Shown one piece after another: positions 43,720 to 52,694 of a stretch of 64,000 bases of DNA (position 1 is the stretch's first letter; each line of letters begins with the position of its first letter). The stretch comes from Cupriavidus lacunae (GTDB lineage Bacteria; Pseudomonadota; Gammaproteobacteria; Burkholderiales; Burkholderiaceae): assembly GCF_003353055.1 (NCBI RefSeq), contig NZ_QKWJ01000016.1:1-64000 (forward strand), in the 5' to 3' direction. A model generated the notes under the pieces. That model made no database searches. It was not told where the DNA came from and saw only the letters and a program-made list of their open reading frames with translations. Made by a program: the position numbers and the translations under genes.

Positions 43720-44961
43720 CTACGCGCCGATCTGCTCGGCCAGCCGGCCGATATACCAGGCCGAGAACTTCTCGACCAGGCCTTCGGTGAATGGCGAGTA
43801 CGGGCCGGGCTCGTACGCGCTGCTGCCCGCGCCACACTGCGAGTACTCAACCAGCGCGCGATCCTGGTCGTTGGTCGCGTTCCACACTGCGGTCAGGTTC
43901 TTCACGTCATAATCGACACCCTCCTGCGCATCTTTGTGGACCAGCCACTTGGTGCGAACCAGCGTTTCGCCGGCCGACAGCGGGATCACCGAGAACGTGA
44001 CGATGTGGTCGCTCATGAAGTGATGCCACGAGTTCGGCTGCGTCCAGAACGAGAGCCCGCCCAGGTCGGCTTGCTCGAACTTGCCGAGCAACTTCTTCGA
44101 CGCTACCCTGGCGTCGAGCGTCTGCGATTCGCCGCTGCGGTCGAGCGGCAGGCGCTGGGTACGGAAGCCGGTGGTGTCGAGCAGTTGCTCGATCTCCGCC
44201 GATGGCAGGCTCATCGCTTCCCATTCCGCGGCACGCTCGATGCAGGTGCGCTCGAACGCTTCCATGCCCTCGGCGTTGGCGGGCGAGCGCTGATAGCCGA
44301 AGCCGTACTCGTACAACGAAATGGTCAGCTCCGGATGGTTCGCCACGCAGTGATAGCACTCGCGGTTGTTCTCCATCGTGAGCTTCCAGTTGCCTTTCTC
44401 GAGCACATCGATCTGTGCGGCGACCTTGGTGTCCGCCAGGTTGTGCGGCAGCAGGTACGGCTCCATCGCGGCGCGCATCGCCGCGAAGTCGGCTGGCGGC
44501 TCGTCCGCGAGGCAGACAAAAATCAGGCCGGCAAGGTTCTCGACGTGAACGGATTTCAGGCTGTGCTTGCAGCGGTCGAACTTCTCGCCCATGTGCTCGG
44601 CAAACATCAGGTCGCCGTTCAGGTTGTAGGTCCAGCTGTGATACGGGCAGACAATATTGCCGACCGTACCCTTGTCCGCGTTGCACAGCCGCGCGCCGCG
44701 ATGGCGGCAGACGTTGTGGAACGCGCGGACCTGCATATCATCGTCGCGCACGATCAGGATCGAGTCGTGGCCGAGCTCGACCGTCACATAATCGCCCGGC
44801 TCTGGAACGTCAGGCTCGACCGCCACCTGGATCCAGTGCTTGCGGAAAATCGCCTCCATGTCCAGCGCGAAAATCTCCTCGCTCAGATAGAAAGGCGCCT
44901 CGAGGCTGTATCCCGCCTTGCGCTGCTCCACCAGCGCGCGAATGTCTGCCGATACTTTCAT
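43720..44961 (-). CDS. gbcA: Glycine betaine demethylase oxygenase subunit GbcA (Rieske)
   Basis: A 413-residue ring-hydroxylase-type oxygenase, started at MKVSADIRAL (44961) behind a CCGGAG site. The Rieske centre has C85 and H87 in NVCRHRGARLC, then C105 and H108 in CPYHSW. The mononuclear iron site includes H204 and H209 in NNRECYHCVANHPEL. This family attacks N-methyl groups of quaternary amines; GbcA converts glycine betaine to dimethylglycine and formaldehyde with oxygen. It is placed with its reductase GbcB, electron-transfer flavoproteins and the dimethylglycine system, as in Pseudomonas and Burkholderia. It is cytoplasmic. Confidence 0.93.
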   Translation of the reverse strand: MKVSADIRALVEQRKAGYSLEAPFYLSEEIFALDMEAIFRKHWIQVAVEPDVPEPGDYVTVELGHDSILIVRDDDMQVRAFHNVCRHRGARLCNADKGTVGNIVCPYHSWTYNLNGDLMFAEHMGEKFDRCKHSLKSVHVENLAGLIFVCLADEPPADFAAMRAAMEPYLLPHNLADTKVAAQIDVLEKGNWKLTMENNRECYHCVANHPELTISLYEYGFGYQRSPANAEGMEAFERTCIERAAEWEAMSLPSAEIEQLLDTTGFRTQRLPLDRSGESQTLDARVASKKLLGKFEQADLGGLSFWTQPNSWHHFMSDHIVTFSVIPLSAGETLVRTKWLVHKDAQEGVDYDVKNLTAVWNATNDQDRALVEYSQCGAGSSAYEPGPYSPFTEGLVEKFSAWYIGRLAEQIGA

Positions 44962-45016
44962 TGTTTGCTCCGGATTTCCTGCATCCCTGGTTGCTTGCCG
45001 ACAGACCGGCAACGTG

Positions 45017-45802
45017 TCAGTAGTCGATGAGTTGATGCTCGCGCAAGTAGGCGAGGATCACTTGTGCTTTTTCGACCGAAGTCCCACCATTTACGACGTT
45101 CCCGCCGCGGCTCTCGGTCGTCGTCGCCGATAGCATCCGGGCATGCCCGGTGCGCTTCTCGGCGGCGGCCAGCCGGACCGGCTTGCGCTCGACGGCGCCG
45201 AGCGTCCATGCGGCGGCGGCGCCATCTTCGCATCGCGCCGCCGGCACCGGCCGGATCTTGCCCGCGCGCAGCCGCGCGTACGCATAGCGCGGCTGGGCGT
45301 TCGCGAGCGGATGTACGGCCACCACCGCGGGCAGCGTGGCATCGACGCACCGGCGCAGGCCCTTTGGCAGGAACTGCCGCACGGCGACGCGACCACCGGC
45401 GATGTCGACGTCGACGGCCGATCCGACCAGTGGCCGGCCGAGCGCCGCGGCAACGCGGTAGGGCAACATCCCTGTGTCGTACGCGCCCTCCGCGCGGGTG
45501 CCGGTCAGCACGAGGTCATAGTCCTTCACGTGGGCGGCAAGCGCGCGCGCGGCGTCTTCGCCACCCGCGCAAGCGAGCACCTGGACTTCGCTCGCGCCGA
45601 GCGCCAGGTAGTCGTTGAGCGCGGGATCGGCGGCGTCGCCCGCGTGAATCACGGCGAGCTGCGCACGATATTCTTCCGCGAGGCCGCGGCCGAGCTCGAG
45701 CGCGGCGGCGTCGTTGCGGCTGTAGCGCGGCGCGCCGCTGACCGGATGGCGGCCGACGGACACCAGCACCGCGATACGTTGCACTTGTGTGGGGGCGTTC
45801 AT
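45017..45802 (-). CDS. etfB: Electron transfer flavoprotein, beta subunit
   Basis: A 261-residue ETF beta-like protein. It has the alpha/beta fold features SRNDAAALELGRGLAEEY and LVLTGTRAEGAYDTGMLPYRVAAALGRPL, matching the divergent EtfB of dimethylglycine demethylase loci. It overlaps the preceding etfA by four bases (ATGA) and leads into gbcA. It likely takes electrons from DgcA/DgcB during dimethylglycine oxidation and passes them to the quinone pool through ETF dehydrogenase. Sequence is shorter in conserved AMP-binding motifs than housekeeping EtfB, which fits a dedicated paralogue. Confidence 0.88.
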   Translation of the reverse strand: MNAPTQVQRIAVLVSVGRHPVSGAPRYSRNDAAALELGRGLAEEYRAQLAVIHAGDAADPALNDYLALGASEVQVLACAGGEDAARALAAHVKDYDLVLTGTRAEGAYDTGMLPYRVAAALGRPLVGSAVDVDIAGGRVAVRQFLPKGLRRCVDATLPAVVAVHPLANAQPRYAYARLRAGKIRPVPAARCEDGAAAAWTLGAVERKPVRLAAAEKRTGHARMLSATTTESRGGNVVNGGTSVEKAQVILAYLREHQLIDY

Positions 45803-46965
45803 GCTGCGGCTCCTGCGGCTTCGCGGGGACGGGCTGCGGCCGGCTGCTGTCCCCGTACGGGGCGCGCGGCCTGCACCTGCTCGATCAGTGCGGCGATCGT
45901 TGCCTGTGCGTCGCCGACGATGGTCAGGTTCGCGCGTTTGGCGATCGGCGCGCTGCCGTCCAGATTGACTGCGATCACGTGACGGCAGTCCTTGATACCT
46001 TGCAGGTGCTGCACCGCGCCGGAGATGCCGAACGCAATGTAGACGCTGGCCTCGACCGTCTTGCCGGTCGCGCCGACCTGCTTGTCACGCGTAAAATGCC
46101 CGTTGTCGACCGCGACGCGGCTGGCGGCGATCGCCGCGCCGAACGCGCCCGCGAGCCGCTCGAACGCGCCGACGTCGGTCACGCCATTGCCGGCCGCCAC
46201 GATGAAGTCCGCCTCCTCCAGCGCGACCTGGGCGGCATCGATTTCCTCGACACCGAGGTCGCGATACAGTTGCGTCCCTCCCCTGGCGTGCAGGAACTCG
46301 CCGGACAGGCGCTCGCCCCCGCCGGTGAACGGCAGCTTCGTGTCAACCGCGCCCGGCGCGAGCAGAATGACCTCGGGCAGCGCGCGGGTCGCGAACGCAC
46401 GCTTGGCGTGCGCATACACGCCGACGTGCCGCGCGTCGATCTCGACCACTTCCGTCGCGACGCTGGCGCCCGCCGCAGCCGCGTATCGCCGGCCGAGATC
46501 GCCGTCGCCGTGCGCGTTGTCGGGCAGGAAGACATGCCGGGGCGACAGCGCCGTCGCGCACGCCTGCAGTGCCCGCAGCTCGCTGTCTCGCGCGAACGTG
46601 CGCCGGTCGAACTCGGGCAGCGCGATAAGCTTGTCGACGCCGAGCTCCGCCGCGTCGTCCTTCAGTTCCCCGAACACCATCAGCACCACTTCGGTCTGCG
46701 CATCGGCGAGCAGCGCGGCCGCCGCGACTGCCTGGCGCGCATGCTCGTCCAGCGCGCCGCGTTCGCTGTGCGCGGCGACAAGCAGCACATAGCGCGCCTC
46801 CTTCACCATCCTCCGCGGCTTTGCCGCCTCGGCTGCGTGGCCTTGCGCGGGCCAGTGCGCGGCGCTTGCGTCCGCGCTGCCGGACTCGCCCAGCGTGATC
46901 CGCCTGAGGCCCGCCGCCGTGATGATGAACGGCCGGCGCGGGTCGATTCGTTTAGTCGTGTTCAT
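45799..46965 (-). CDS. etfA: Electron transfer flavoprotein, alpha subunit
   Basis: A 388-residue ETF alpha-like subunit, started at MNTTKRIDPRRPF (46965). The longer upstream frame overlaps dgcB and is rejected. The C-terminal FAD domain carries the motif VGATGKTVEASVYIAFGISGAVQHLQGI, followed by VIAVNLDGSAPIAKRANL, both hallmark EtfA sequences. The N-terminus has an extra 60 residues compared with common EtfA, as in betaine-locus homologues. It overlaps etfB by four bases and starts five bases after the dgcB stop, which places it firmly in the dgcAB-etfAB-gbcAB operon. Confidence 0.9.
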   Translation of the reverse strand: MNTTKRIDPRRPFIITAAGLRRITLGESGSADASAAHWPAQGHAAEAAKPRRMVKEARYVLLVAAHSERGALDEHARQAVAAAALLADAQTEVVLMVFGELKDDAAELGVDKLIALPEFDRRTFARDSELRALQACATALSPRHVFLPDNAHGDGDLGRRYAAAAGASVATEVVEIDARHVGVYAHAKRAFATRALPEVILLAPGAVDTKLPFTGGGERLSGEFLHARGGTQLYRDLGVEEIDAAQVALEEADFIVAAGNGVTDVGAFERLAGAFGAAIAASRVAVDNGHFTRDKQVGATGKTVEASVYIAFGISGAVQHLQGIKDCRHVIAVNLDGSAPIAKRANLTIVGDAQATIAALIEQVQAARPVRGQQPAAARPREAAGAAA

Positions 46966-46969
46966 CGAT

Positions 46970-48895
46970 TCACTCCAGCGAGGCGGCGACCAGTTCAGCC
47001 ACGTCGAGCACGTCAGGGCGCGGGCCGACGACGCCTTCCAGCATCGCCGTGCAGTTTGGGCATCCAACCGCAACCACGTCCGCGCCCACCGCGCGCGCGT
47101 CGGCGATGCGGATGTCGGGAATGCGCTGCTTGCCGGGAACATCCGTCAATGGTGCGCCACCCCCGCCGCCGCAGCAGCGGCCCCGCATGCCGTTGCGTTC
47201 CATCTCGACCACCTGGATGCCGATCGCCTTCAGCAGCTTGCGCGGGGCCTCGGTTTCGCCGTTGTAGCGGCCGAGATAGCAGGGATCGTGATAGGTGATG
47301 CGCTTGTCGCGCAGCGCCTCGACCGCTTTCGGCGCGATCAGCCCGCTCGACGCAAGCTCGGCCAGATAGCTCGTGTGATGCTTGACCGTGACGCGCAGGC
47401 CCAGCGCGCGGTACTCGTTGCGCAGGCTGTGCATCACGTGCGGATCGGCCGTCACGATCTGGCGGAACGACAGCGTGCCGAGCGTGCCGATCAGGTGCTT
47501 CGCCAGTTGCTGGAAGGTCGCCTCGTCGCCCAGACGGCGCGCGACATCGCCGGTGTCGGTTTCCACCTCGCCAAGCACCGCATAGTCGATGCCCGCCTGG
47601 TTCAGCACTTTGACAAATGCGCGCAGCGTGCGCTGGTAGCGCATGTCGAACGCGCCTTCGCCGGCGACGATCAGCACGTCGACCGTCTTGCCCGGCTGCG
47701 CCACCGGCGCATTCAGATCGACCGACCAGTCATAGCGCGCAGCGGTATCGTAGCCGCCCATCGTGCCGGTTTCGCGCAGGTTCGCGAGCACTTCGGCGCC
47801 CTTGTCCGGCACGGTGCCATGCTCAAGCGTCTGGTTGCGGCGCATGTCGACGATCGCATCGACGTGCTCGATCAGCATCGGGCACTCCTGCACGCAAGCG
47901 CGGCAGGTGGTGCACGACCACAACGTCTGTGCCTCGATCAGGCCGGATACGATCGGGCCGTTCGGCTCGCCGCGATGCCGGCCGACGGGAATGCCGGGGG
48001 TCGGACTGCCTGCGTACGCGGCATCGGTGCCGCCCGCCATCCCGACGACGAGATCCTGGATCAGCTTCTTCGGGTTCAGCGGCTGGCCCGAAGCGAACGC
48101 CGGACAGGCGGCCTCGCACTTGCCGCACTGCACGCACGCGTCGAAGCTCAGCAGCTGGTTCCAGCGGAACTCGACCGGCTTCGCGACGCCATACTCCTGG
48201 TGCTCGATGTCGGGCAGCTTGAGCGCGGTCGGCGGCGTGGCCGTGCCGTTTCCGGTGTACGACTCGGGCGACGCCGCGAAGCGCTCCTGGCGCGGATGGA
48301 ACGCGAGATGCAGCAGGCCCGCGATCGCATGCTTCATCGGCCCGCCTTGCGCTGCGCCGACCGTCATGGCCAGCGCGCCGACGGCGATCAGCACCGCGCA
48401 GAACACGGCGAACGCCCCTGACATCAGACCAGCCGGCACCAGTGAGAACAGGGCGAGCCCGAGCGCGAACGAACCGAGCAGCCATGGCAGCGTATTCCAC
48501 GGCCCCTTCGACAAGCGCGCGGGCACGTCCTTCGACCGGCGCCGGCGCCACACGAACACCGCACCGACCAGCATCACCAGCGCCGCGGCAAAGGTCAGCT
48601 TGTCGAGCCAGGGCGAGTAGATGGCGAGACCGTAGTTGACGAACACGAGTGCAAGCGCGCCGATCGCGCCACCGGCCGCCGCGACGTGCGTCTTGGCGAT
48701 ATACGGGTCGCGCGCAACGACGTGGTGCAGGTCGACGAAATAGCGCTTGGGGATCGCGAACAGGTTGGCAATGCCGAACGCGCCGGGCGCGCTCGCCCGC
48801 CCAAGCCGCCAGTACGACGCGCGCTTCAACACCGCGAAGGCGAGCCCCGCCACCGACAGCCAGAGCAGGACGGTAATCAGGTTGGACGGATTCAT
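46970..48895 (-). CDS. dgcB: Dimethylglycine demethylase iron-sulphur subunit DgcB
   Basis: A 641-residue membrane-anchored iron-sulphur protein, started at MNPSNLITVLLW (48895). Several hydrophobic helices lie in the first 230 residues. Two 4Fe-4S motifs follow, in ACVQCGKCEAACPAF and CTTCRACVQECPML. The C-terminal half has CCG domains like heterodisulphide reductase, with HDPCYLGRYNGE and RGRCCGGGGG. It works with DgcA to demethylate dimethylglycine to sarcosine and should pass electrons toward the membrane or ETF. Two bases separate it from dgcA. The same pairing is known in Pseudomonas aeruginosa. Confidence 0.92.
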   Translation of the reverse strand: MNPSNLITVLLWLSVAGLAFAVLKRASYWRLGRASAPGAFGIANLFAIPKRYFVDLHHVVARDPYIAKTHVAAAGGAIGALALVFVNYGLAIYSPWLDKLTFAAALVMLVGAVFVWRRRRSKDVPARLSKGPWNTLPWLLGSFALGLALFSLVPAGLMSGAFAVFCAVLIAVGALAMTVGAAQGGPMKHAIAGLLHLAFHPRQERFAASPESYTGNGTATPPTALKLPDIEHQEYGVAKPVEFRWNQLLSFDACVQCGKCEAACPAFASGQPLNPKKLIQDLVVGMAGGTDAAYAGSPTPGIPVGRHRGEPNGPIVSGLIEAQTLWSCTTCRACVQECPMLIEHVDAIVDMRRNQTLEHGTVPDKGAEVLANLRETGTMGGYDTAARYDWSVDLNAPVAQPGKTVDVLIVAGEGAFDMRYQRTLRAFVKVLNQAGIDYAVLGEVETDTGDVARRLGDEATFQQLAKHLIGTLGTLSFRQIVTADPHVMHSLRNEYRALGLRVTVKHHTSYLAELASSGLIAPKAVEALRDKRITYHDPCYLGRYNGETEAPRKLLKAIGIQVVEMERNGMRGRCCGGGGGAPLTDVPGKQRIPDIRIADARAVGADVVAVGCPNCTAMLEGVVGPRPDVLDVAELVAASLE

Positions 48896-48897
48896 CG

Positions 48898-50961
48898 TCA
48901 GAAATCCTTCACGAGCCGCAGCGCGTCGTAGATCGCGCCGTGGATGTTGTGCATCGAGATGCAGTCGCCAACCCGGAACAACAGGAAGCGGCCGTTGCCG
49001 AGCGTCTCCGACAGGCACGGTTGTGGTTCCGCCGCGAACAGCTTGTGCACGTCGACCTGGCCGCGGTTGACCGATTCCGGCTTCAGCTTCCAGTACAGCG
49101 TGTCGTTCGGCGTCGAACCATTCTCGATCACCACCCGGTCGACCGCGCGCTCCTCGAGTTCTTCGGTGTATTCGTTGCGCAGCACCGCGATCTTCTTGCC
49201 GTCATCCTCGTAGACGCGATCTAGCCAGTAGTTCGGGGTGTGGATCACGCCCTGCGCGTACAGCCGGCGATAGAAAATCGGGAACGTCGTGCCGCCGCAG
49301 TCGTCGGCAACCTTCACGTCCGGCGTGACGATCTCCACCTTCGCGCCGCGGCTGGCCAGGTAGTCGGCGACGCCCGCGCCTGCGTGCGTGCTCACGCCGT
49401 CGTAGACCAGCACGTTCTGCTTCGCTTCGACGCGCCCGGACAGCACATCCCACGAGCTGACCGCCAGCCCCTCGGCAACGCCCCACGCGGGCACCTGGTC
49501 GGAGAATGCGCGGCCGCCGGTCGCCAGCACGATGATGTCCGGCTTCTCCGCCATGATCATCTTCGCGTCGGCTTCGACGCCCAGGCGCCGGTCGACGCCG
49601 AGGCGCCTGGTCTCCATGTCGAACCAGCGCACAATGCCCGCCATCTGCTCGCGCTGCGGCGCCTTCGACGCCAACATGATCTGCCCGCCCACTTCGGCGT
49701 TCCTCTCGAACAGCACGACGTCATGTCCGCGCGAACGCGCGACGCGTGCCGCCTCAAGTCCCGCCGGGCCGGCGCCGACCACGACGACCTTGCGCTTCGG
49801 GCCGCGCGACTTCTCGATCAGGTGAGGCATGGTCGCCTCGCGCGACGTCGCGGCGTTCTGCACGCACAACACGTCCAGGCCGTTGTACTGGCGGTCGATG
49901 CAGTAGTTCGCGCCGACGCATTGCTTGATCTCGTCCTCGCGCCCGTCGCGGATCTTGATGACCATATGCGGATCGGCCATCTGCGCGCGCGTCATGCCGA
50001 CCAGGTCGACCATGCCGCTGGCGAGCAGGCGCTCGGCCTGGCCCGCGTCGCGGATGCTCTGCGCGTGCATCACCGGCACCTTGACCACCGCCTTGATACC
50101 CGCGGCGAGATGCACGAACGGCTCGGGCGGCAGCGCCATCGGCGGCATGCAGTTGGCGAGCGTGTTGTGCGTATCCGCGCCGGAGCCGATCACACCGAGA
50201 TAGTCGATCAACCCTGATTCAGACATCGCCTGCGCGATCTCCTTGAGCTGCTCGTGATCGAGCCCGTCTTCATGGAATTCGTCGCCGCACATCCGCAGGC
50301 CGACGCAGAAGTCCTTCCCAACCGCCTCGCGCACCGCCTGCAGCACCTCGACGCCGAAGCGCAGGCGATTCTCCAGGCTGCCGCCCCATTCGTCGGTACG
50401 GAAGTTGGTGCGGGGGCTCCAGAACTGGTCGATCAGGTGCTGGTGCGCGGCCGAGATTTCGATGCCGTCCATCCCCGCGTCCTGCACGCGCTTCGCGGCG
50501 GCCGCGAAGTCGGCGATGATCCGCCGGATCTCCTCGATCTCGATGATCTTCGCGTTGCCACGGTGCACCGGCTCGCGCACGCCGGACGGCGTCATCAGGT
50601 GTGGCCAGTGCTCGCCGTGGAACGCCGAACGGCGTCCCATGTGTGTGGCCTGGATCATGATCTTGGCGCCGTGGCGGTGCATCGTCTCGGCGAGACGCGA
50701 CAGCGGATCGATGATCTGGTCGGTCGACAGGTTCACCGACTTCCACCACCCCTGGGGACTGTCGATGGAGACCGGGCTCGAGCCACCGCAGATCGCCAGG
50801 CCGACGCCGCCCTTTGCCTTCTCCTCGTAATAGCGAATGTAACGGTCGCCCGGCAGGCCGCCCGGCTCCGCATACACCTCGGCGTGCGCGGTGCTGACGA
50901 TCCGGTTGCGCAGCGTCAGCTGGTTGAGCTGCAAAGGTTTGAACAAGTTGGGATAACGCAT
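48898..50961 (-). CDS. dgcA: Dimethylglycine demethylase flavoprotein DgcA
   Basis: A 687-residue protein of the trimethylamine dehydrogenase/2,4-dienoyl-CoA reductase family. The N-terminal OYE-type TIM barrel begins FKPLQLNQLTLRNRIVSTAH. An iron-sulphur cysteine cluster is suggested by QCVGANYCIDRQYNG and DVLCVQNA. A C-terminal FAD/NAD Rossmann part carries VVVGAGPAGLEAARVARSRG. DgcA oxidatively removes a methyl group from dimethylglycine, giving sarcosine and formaldehyde. It is the first gene of the leftward operon dgcA-dgcB-etfA-etfB-gbcA-gbcB. A 63-base gap separates it from the DUF5943-like gene upstream. Confidence 0.92.
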   Translation of the reverse strand: MRYPNLFKPLQLNQLTLRNRIVSTAHAEVYAEPGGLPGDRYIRYYEEKAKGGVGLAICGGSSPVSIDSPQGWWKSVNLSTDQIIDPLSRLAETMHRHGAKIMIQATHMGRRSAFHGEHWPHLMTPSGVREPVHRGNAKIIEIEEIRRIIADFAAAAKRVQDAGMDGIEISAAHQHLIDQFWSPRTNFRTDEWGGSLENRLRFGVEVLQAVREAVGKDFCVGLRMCGDEFHEDGLDHEQLKEIAQAMSESGLIDYLGVIGSGADTHNTLANCMPPMALPPEPFVHLAAGIKAVVKVPVMHAQSIRDAGQAERLLASGMVDLVGMTRAQMADPHMVIKIRDGREDEIKQCVGANYCIDRQYNGLDVLCVQNAATSREATMPHLIEKSRGPKRKVVVVGAGPAGLEAARVARSRGHDVVLFERNAEVGGQIMLASKAPQREQMAGIVRWFDMETRRLGVDRRLGVEADAKMIMAEKPDIIVLATGGRAFSDQVPAWGVAEGLAVSSWDVLSGRVEAKQNVLVYDGVSTHAGAGVADYLASRGAKVEIVTPDVKVADDCGGTTFPIFYRRLYAQGVIHTPNYWLDRVYEDDGKKIAVLRNEYTEELEERAVDRVVIENGSTPNDTLYWKLKPESVNRGQVDVHKLFAAEPQPCLSETLGNGRFLLFRVGDCISMHNIHGAIYDALRLVKDF

Positions 50962-51024
50962 CGCGGACGACCTCTGGCGTTTGTATGTTTCGTAGTGCGG
51001 ACGGGTTCGGTCAGTGGAAGTTGC

Positions 51025-51558
51025 TTAGTGGGCGACTGGCGACACTTCGAACACGCAATGATCGTGACCCTCGGCCGCGCACTGCACCTCCTTCGACTGC
51101 GCGCGCGGTGCGCCCTTGCCTGCTGGCGTCGTGTCATTGACCCAGTCCATCGCGCCAGCGAACCAGCCGGCGAACATGTAGCAAAGCTTGCCTTCCCTTT
51201 CCGGCTGCGCGAGCACGAACGACGAGTGCCGCAGCGCGATGCGCGCGCGGGCCGTCGCCGGATCGGCCTCCAGGATCGAGAACAGTCCCCAGCCGCGCTG
51301 CGACAGCCGCTTCAGGTAGTGCTCGAACACCGCCATCCCGCTGATCGCGTGCAGCTTCGCTTCCTTGTCGCACCAGTGGTACGCGGACTTGTAGCCGGCC
51401 TTGTAGAGGATCTCCGCATAGGTATCGCGGCCCAGCGCCTCTTCGACGGCGACGTGGTTGTTGGTGAAGAAGTGGCGCGGCACATACAGCATGGGCAGCG
51501 CATCGGTGGTCCAGACGCCGGTATCGGGATCGACGTTGATCGGCAGTTGCGGTTGCAT
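51025..51558 (-). CDS. DUF5943/V4R-like protein of the betaine locus
   Basis: A 177-residue protein, started at MQPQLPINVDPDTG (51558) behind ACGGAGT. It matches the DUF5943 group that accompanies dipeptidase and dgcAB genes in betaine loci; its C-terminal half resembles 4-vinyl reductase (V4R)-type small-molecule domains, with CYMFAGWFAGAMDW and QCAAEGHDHCVFEV. The last part has two cysteines and a histidine in CAAEGHDHC that could bind a metal or haem. The function has not been established to my knowledge. Its fixed place beside dgcA suggests a role in dimethylglycine turnover or its sensing. Confidence 0.78.
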   Translation of the reverse strand: MQPQLPINVDPDTGVWTTDALPMLYVPRHFFTNNHVAVEEALGRDTYAEILYKAGYKSAYHWCDKEAKLHAISGMAVFEHYLKRLSQRGWGLFSILEADPATARARIALRHSSFVLAQPEREGKLCYMFAGWFAGAMDWVNDTTPAGKGAPRAQSKEVQCAAEGHDHCVFEVSPVAH

Positions 51559-51693
51559 CGTGGTGACTCCGTGAGGAAAAATGGCCGTTTGCGTCATCGC
51601 GCAGGCGCGGCATCGCCCGCGTGCCCGCGTGTGTCGCGCGGGCACGTCCCGTGTTTTGTGATTGCGTGAAAGAACTGGCGGCCTATGTGTGGA

Positions 51694-52665
51694 TTACGCG
51701 CCCCACACGTCCCTGAACACGCGCACCCAGTTCTCACCCATGATCTTGCGGATGCGCGACGCCTTCCAGCCCGCGCGCTCCATCGCCGCGGTCAGGTTCG
51801 GGAACTCGCCGATGGTGCGGATGCCTTCCGGGTTGATCACCTTGCCGAAATTGGTCAGGCGGCGATAGCGGCCCTTGTCGTGCGTCAGCATGTCGAAGAA
51901 CTCAGTGCTGTAGCCCTGCGTGAAGTCGGTGCCGATACCGACCGCGTCCTCGCCGACCAGGTTCACGACGTAGTCGATCGCCTCGATGTAGTCGTCGACC
52001 GTCGCCTCGATGCCGCGCTTGAGGAACGGAGCGAACATCGTCACGCCGACGAAGCCGCCCGCATCGGCGATCTCCCGCAGCTGCGCGTCGCTCTTGTTGC
52101 GCGGATGCTCCTTCAGGCCCGACGGCAGGCAGTGCGAATAGCAGACCGGCTTCTTCGAGAATGCGATCGCTTCGGACGACGTGTTGCCGCCGACGTGCGA
52201 CAGATCGACCATGATCCCGACGCGGTTCATCTCGGTGATGACTTCGCGGCCGAAGTCGGACAGCCCGCCATCGCGCTCGTAGCAACCGGTGCCGACCAGG
52301 TTCTGGGTGTTGTAGCAGAGCTGCACCACGCGCACGCCCATGTCGGCGAACGCTTCGATATAGCCAAGGTTGTCCTCGAACGCGTGCGCGTTCTGGAAAC
52401 CTAGGATCACGCCGGTCTTGCCTTCCCGCTTCGCGCGCAGGATGTCGTCAGTGGTACGCACCAACGTCAGCAGCTCGGCGTTATCGCGGATCTGCTTTTT
52501 CATCAGTGCGATGTTGTCGACGGTCTTGGTGAAGTTCTCCCACACCGACACCGTACAGTTCGCCGCTGTGATGCCGCCCTTGTGCATGTCTTCGAACACC
52601 GAACGCTCGAACTTGGAGATGTTCAGGCCGTCGATGATGATGCTGTCCTGATGCAGCGCGCTCAT
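51694..52665 (-). CDS. Membrane dipeptidase-family (M19) hydrolase of the betaine locus
   Basis: A 323-residue peptidase M19 family protein, started at MSALHQDSIIIDGLN (52665) behind GGAGC. The metal ligands of renal-dipeptidase homologues appear in DGLNISK (in place of HxD), in VDLSHVGGNTSSEAI, in CYSHC and in GIGTDFTQGY. The first histidine-aspartate pair is changed to DGLN, so the catalytic metal site may differ from that of true dipeptidases. Homologues co-occur with dgcAB and gbcAB in Pseudomonas and Burkholderia and are induced by betaine, but their substrate is not known. Hydrolysis of an N-methylated or aminoacyl intermediate is conceivable. Confidence 0.85.
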   Translation of the reverse strand: MSALHQDSIIIDGLNISKFERSVFEDMHKGGITAANCTVSVWENFTKTVDNIALMKKQIRDNAELLTLVRTTDDILRAKREGKTGVILGFQNAHAFEDNLGYIEAFADMGVRVVQLCYNTQNLVGTGCYERDGGLSDFGREVITEMNRVGIMVDLSHVGGNTSSEAIAFSKKPVCYSHCLPSGLKEHPRNKSDAQLREIADAGGFVGVTMFAPFLKRGIEATVDDYIEAIDYVVNLVGEDAVGIGTDFTQGYSTEFFDMLTHDKGRYRRLTNFGKVINPEGIRTIGEFPNLTAAMERAGWKASRIRKIMGENWVRVFRDVWGA

Positions 52666-52694
52666 TGGTTGCTCCAGTCTTGTCGGTACGCGGG

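Noticed and set aside
45143..48421. Long plus-strand frames opposite etfA, etfB and dgcB
   Set aside because: Arginine-rich shadow translations; the minus strand has overlapping, coupled genes with well-known motifs.
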